Source: Arcticibacterium sp047623945
GTDB lineage: Bacteria; Bacteroidota; Bacteroidia; Cytophagales; Spirosomataceae
Assembly (NCBI GenBank): GCA_047623945.1
Contig: JBLHOT010000075.1
Coordinates: 1 to 18,576, forward strand
DNA length: 18,576 nucleotides
Direction: 5' to 3'
Shown here: piece after piece, positions 15,569-18,576 of the stretch
Layout: each line of letters starts with the position of its first letter
How positions within the stretch are numbered: position 1 is the first letter of the stretch
The notes under the pieces: generated by a model
Seen by the model: the letters and a program-made list of their open reading frames with translations, nothing else
What the model was told of the DNA's origin: nothing
The model's database searches: none
Position numbers and translations under genes: made by a program

Positions 15569-15634
15569 AAAAAACCTTCCTTTTTTATACGCCACCAAGG
15601 CAAAATATTTTAGAGAAACAGTACCTTCGCCGCC

Positions 15635-16537
15635 ATGTGGATGTACCTAGGTCTTGTGGCCGCTCTGTTTTTAGGATTACATAATTTATTTAAGAAACAT
15701 GCCGTATCCAATAATGAGGTCTATCCCGTTCTTTTAGGGACAATCACGGCGGGCTTTCTCCTTATACTTCCTTTTTACATAGCCTCTAAATTTTCTCCTG
15801 AGACGGTTAAAAATATAGGATTCTACATCAATGAAATCCCTTGGCGTGTTCATGGCTTTATATTTATTAAATCCATGATAATGGCCGCTTCATGGGTTTT
15901 GGCCTATCAGGCCTTAAAACACCTGCCCATCACTATTGTGACTCCTATTCGTTCTGCAGGTCCATTTTTTACATTTATTGGAGCTATTTTCATTTATCAT
16001 GAAAAACCAAATCCTTGGCAATGGGTAGGTTTCTTTCTTATCATCTTCTCTGTCTTTTTATATTCAAAAATTGGTAAAAGTGAAGGCATAAATTTCAAAC
16101 GGAATAAATGGATTTTCGCCATTATTGGAGCTACATTTTTAGGGGCCTGCAGCGGACTTTATGACAAGTTTTTGATTCAAAGTTTAGAGTTAACACCGCA
16201 GACTTTACTGTTTTGGTTTTGCTGGTACACCATAATTATTTTACTACTTCTGTTGGCTATTACTTGGTTCCCAAATCCTGAGAAGCGTAAGGCTTTTAAA
16301 TGGCGATGGTCTATTCCTGCAGTGGGGGTTCTACTTCAGCTTGCTGATTATTTCTACTTCAAAGCATTGCAAGACCCAGAAGCCCTCATTATGCTTTTAT
16401 CTGCTATTAAAAGAAGTCAGCTACTCATAGCCGTAGTGATAGGTGGTCTTGTCTTTAAGGAAAAAAATAAACGAAAAAAGCTAATCCCTTTATCTGGAAT
16501 ATTAATTGGAGTGGCTTTGATACTATTGTTCAAATAG
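15635..16537 (+). CDS. EamA-type (drug/metabolite transporter superfamily) permease
   Basis: A 300-aa inner-membrane protein with about ten hydrophobic helices arranged as two EamA-like halves (about 1-140 and 160-300). Each half ends with a family-typical stretch: HLPITIVTPIRSAGPFFTFIGAIFIYHEK in the first (96-124), and ALIMLLSAIKRSQLLIAVVIGGLVFKEKNKRKK in the second. The substrate of this transporter superfamily cannot be read from sequence. The start at ATG 15635 gives a membrane helix at once. TACCTTCG (15622-15629) just ahead of it resembles a degenerate -7 box, and if used the transcript would be nearly leaderless. The gene faces away from the DUF5916 gene across a 249-base gap carrying direct repeats. 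Confidence 0.85.
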   Translation: MWMYLGLVAALFLGLHNLFKKHAVSNNEVYPVLLGTITAGFLLILPFYIASKFSPETVKNIGFYINEIPWRVHGFIFIKSMIMAASWVLAYQALKHLPITIVTPIRSAGPFFTFIGAIFIYHEKPNPWQWVGFFLIIFSVFLYSKIGKSEGINFKRNKWIFAIIGATFLGACSGLYDKFLIQSLELTPQTLLFWFCWYTIIILLLLLAITWFPNPEKRKAFKWRWSIPAVGVLLQLADYFYFKALQDPEALIMLLSAIKRSQLLIAVVIGGLVFKEKNKRKKLIPLSGILIGVALILLFK

Positions 16538-16618
16538 CTATTGACATTGTAAAACCTATTTCTAATAACATTCTGGCCAAGTATAGACTTCGTATTTATA
16601 TTTTATTATTATTACAAT

Positions 16619-18576
16619 ATGAAGTATTTAAGCCGTCTCTTACTATTTATTCCCTTTCTGTCTTTTGGTCAAAATGAGCCAGTAGATATGGTTTATCCTC
16701 TGGTGGATGCAGCCAATTCTCGTTGGTTCTTTTTCAATTCCGCCTCGCAGCCATTTGGAATGGTGAACCTGAGTCCAGATAACGCCATAAATGCAGATTG
16801 GAATGCCGGATATCGGTATGACCTTGATAGCGTCAAATGCTTTAGCCACATACATGGCTGGCAGCTTTCAGGCATACCCGTTATGCCAGTAACGGGTAAG
16901 ATTAGTTACCCGGTAAATCCAGATAGTTATGGTTCCAAATTCTCCCATGATAATGAAGTTGTAAAGCCAGGATATCATAAAGTGTATTTGGAATCTTATA
17001 ACATAACCGCTGAACTTACTTCTACTACACGTGTGGGGTTTCATAAATACACCTTCCCAAAAAGTAAGGAGAGCAGTATATTATTTGACTTTGCCACTTT
17101 CTTAGGGCCTTCGGACACAGATTATGGGTATATCAAAAAAGTGAGTAATAGGGAGATTGAAGGCTACGCCATTATGGGTATCACGAGAAGAAGGCCCAAA
17201 CCTTTAACGGTATACTTTGTAGCTCAGTTTGACAAAGCTTTTGAGATAGAAACTGCATGGCAGGGAGATAAGAACAAAAAGATGGTTCAAAATATCATTG
17301 AAGGAAAAGATGTGGGATTGATTCTGGGATTTGAGACGGGCTCCAAAGAAATCAGGAAAATGAAGGTGGGCATTTCTTATGTGAGTACTCAAGAAGCTAG
17401 AAATAACATTAGCGAAGAACTACCCCATTGGGATTTTGAAAAATGCGTAGCGGACAGCAGAAACGATTGGAATAGCTGGCTTAGTAAAATTGAGATAGAA
17501 GGAGGTACAGACACTGAACAAAGACGTTTTTACACCGACCTCTGGCATGCCTTACAGGGTAGAAGAATTATTTCTGATGCCAGCGGTACATACATGGACA
17601 TGACAGGTACGCAGCCTAGAATTGGTCAAATTCCTTTAGCTGAAAATGGAATACCAAAGTTCAACCATCACAATTCGGACTCATTTTGGGGTGCACAATG
17701 GACCATCAACTCTCTATGGCATTTGGTTTATCCAGAGGTTTCAGAGTCTTTTGTAAACTCCATGCTTCTGATGTATGACGATGGTGGCCTTATTCCCAGA
17801 GGCCCAGCCGGCGGAAATTATACATATGTAATGACCGGAGCGTCTAGCACGCCATTTATTACGAGTGCCTATCTAAAAGGGATTCGTGGCTATGATACCG
17901 AGAAGGCTTATAAAGCCATGAGGAAAAATCATTTCCCTGGAGGACTAATGAGTAAAGCTGGCTATGAACACTATACCACAAAAGGCGGCGGCATAGAGCA
18001 TTACATAGAAAAGGGTTATATACCCTACCCTATGAGTAAAAAGAGTTACGGTTTCCACCAAGATGGTTCTGCCCAGACTTTGGAAAACGCCTATCAGGAT
18101 TATGCTTTAGCACAAATGGCTAAGGATATGGGAAAGAATCACGATTACGAACTTTTCACAGAGCGGGCTGGAAATTACAAGAATATATATAACGCGGAAT
18201 TAGGCTGGATGTGGAATAGGTCATTAAATGGTGGCTGGCAAGAGCCCGTAGATATTTTAAGATATGACAATGGCTGGGTAGAAGGAAATGCGGCACAATA
18301 TACCTGGTGGGTACCTCATGATATTTTAGGTTTATCAAAACTGATGGGCGGAAGACAAGCCTATTCAGACAAACTGAACAAAGCTTTTGAATCCGCTAAA
18401 AAGCATGATTTCGTTTCGGGAAAGTCTCATGACAAAGAGCTCAATGAGGAATTACGTCGTGTATATATCAATTATGGAAATCAGCCCTGTATTCCTACGG
18501 CCTTTTTATTCAATTATGTGGGGACGCCATGGCTCACTCAATATTGGTCCAGACAGGTTATCAATAAGGTTTACAG
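16619..18576 (+). CDS. GH92 exo-alpha-mannosidase, cut by the window end
   Basis: An open frame from ATG 16619 runs to the right edge without a stop (652 complete codons visible). A short signal peptide (YLSRLLLFIPFLSFGQ) indicates export. GH92 signatures are PLVDAANSRWFFFNSASQPFGMV near the N-terminus, FSHIHGWQLSG, FYTDLWHALQGRR, NSDSFWGAQWTINSLWHL, DGSAQTLENAYQDYALAQMA, RYDNGWVEGNAAQYTWWVPHD (548-568) and YGNQP (619-623). Glu555 in the VEGN motif lies where I recall the general acid of characterised GH92 enzymes. The downstream region with the general-base aspartates and the metal-site end lies beyond the window. Family members are calcium-dependent exo-alpha-mannosidases, usually 740-790 aa, so roughly 100 residues are missing. 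Linkage specificity cannot be told. Confidence 0.93.
   Translation, partial: MKYLSRLLLFIPFLSFGQNEPVDMVYPLVDAANSRWFFFNSASQPFGMVNLSPDNAINADWNAGYRYDLDSVKCFSHIHGWQLSGIPVMPVTGKISYPVNPDSYGSKFSHDNEVVKPGYHKVYLESYNITAELTSTTRVGFHKYTFPKSKESSILFDFATFLGPSDTDYGYIKKVSNREIEGYAIMGITRRRPKPLTVYFVAQFDKAFEIETAWQGDKNKKMVQNIIEGKDVGLILGFETGSKEIRKMKVGISYVSTQEARNNISEELPHWDFEKCVADSRNDWNSWLSKIEIEGGTDTEQRRFYTDLWHALQGRRIISDASGTYMDMTGTQPRIGQIPLAENGIPKFNHHNSDSFWGAQWTINSLWHLVYPEVSESFVNSMLLMYDDGGLIPRGPAGGNYTYVMTGASSTPFITSAYLKGIRGYDTEKAYKAMRKNHFPGGLMSKAGYEHYTTKGGGIEHYIEKGYIPYPMSKKSYGFHQDGSAQTLENAYQDYALAQMAKDMGKNHDYELFTERAGNYKNIYNAELGWMWNRSLNGGWQEPVDILRYDNGWVEGNAAQYTWWVPHDILGLSKLMGGRQAYSDKLNKAFESAKKHDFVSGKSHDKELNEELRRVYINYGNQPCIPTAFLFNYVGTPWLTQYWSRQVINKVY

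Noticed and set aside
1..18576. CRISPR arrays, tRNA or rRNA genes, insertion sequences, attachment sites
   Set aside because: No regularly spaced repeats, no cloverleaf or rRNA-like stretches, no transposase or integrase motifs and no terminal inverted repeats were seen on either strand.

Overview
The base composition is AT-rich. The gene content (a GH92 exo-mannosidase, a DUF5916 outer-membrane protein, a 7TMR-DISM histidine kinase, secreted proteins with short signal peptides ending in a Gln) points to a member of the Bacteroidota, probably Cytophagales- or Flavobacteria-like. So do the weak or absent Shine-Dalgarno sequences and the several TAnnTTTG-type -7 boxes. The exact taxon cannot be read from the window.

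Layout. (1) 1-856, minus strand: a decayed gene for a secreted protein, with an in-frame stop and several frameshifts. (2) 1164-4554, plus strand: a tight three-gene operon of a BNR/sialidase-like secreted protein, a NanA/DapA-family aldolase and a sodium:solute symporter. It looks like a sialic-acid or other 2-keto-sugar-acid uptake and cleavage module, but the remaining catabolic genes are not here. (3) 4647-6134, plus strand: a two-gene unit of a membrane-anchored 'FAP.P' protein and an HTTM (vitamin-K-carboxylase-like) membrane protein. (4) 6136-7673, minus strand: a compact three-gene operon of a 92-aa charged protein, a papain-like cysteine protease and a 196-aa protein. The two proteins flanking the protease share an acidic Met-Gly-Gly tail. 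(5) 7863-9980, plus strand: an orphan 7TMR-DISM histidine kinase. (6) 9964-11028 (minus) and 11133-13160 (plus): divergent genes for a 354-aa protein of an uncharacterised family and a 675-aa protein. The latter resembles the N-terminal part of the violacein enzyme VioB but lacks its ferritin-like catalytic domain. (7) 13166-15385, minus strand: a CBM9-like/DUF5916 outer-membrane protein. (8) 15635-16537, plus strand: an EamA-type transporter. (9) 16619 to the right edge, plus strand: a GH92 alpha-mannosidase cut by the window end.

How the genes may work together. Both ends are ordinary glycan-use genes: secreted glycosidases, an outer-membrane protein, transporters and an aldolase. The middle (about 6.1-13.2 kb) is an accessory block of poorly described genes. 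The two most interesting items there are the protease operon with shared C-terminal Gly-Gly tails, which suggests proteolytic processing of its neighbours, and the stand-alone VioB N-terminal homologue paired head-to-head with an unknown protein. Whether these belong to one system is inference only; the sequence shows proximity and nothing more.
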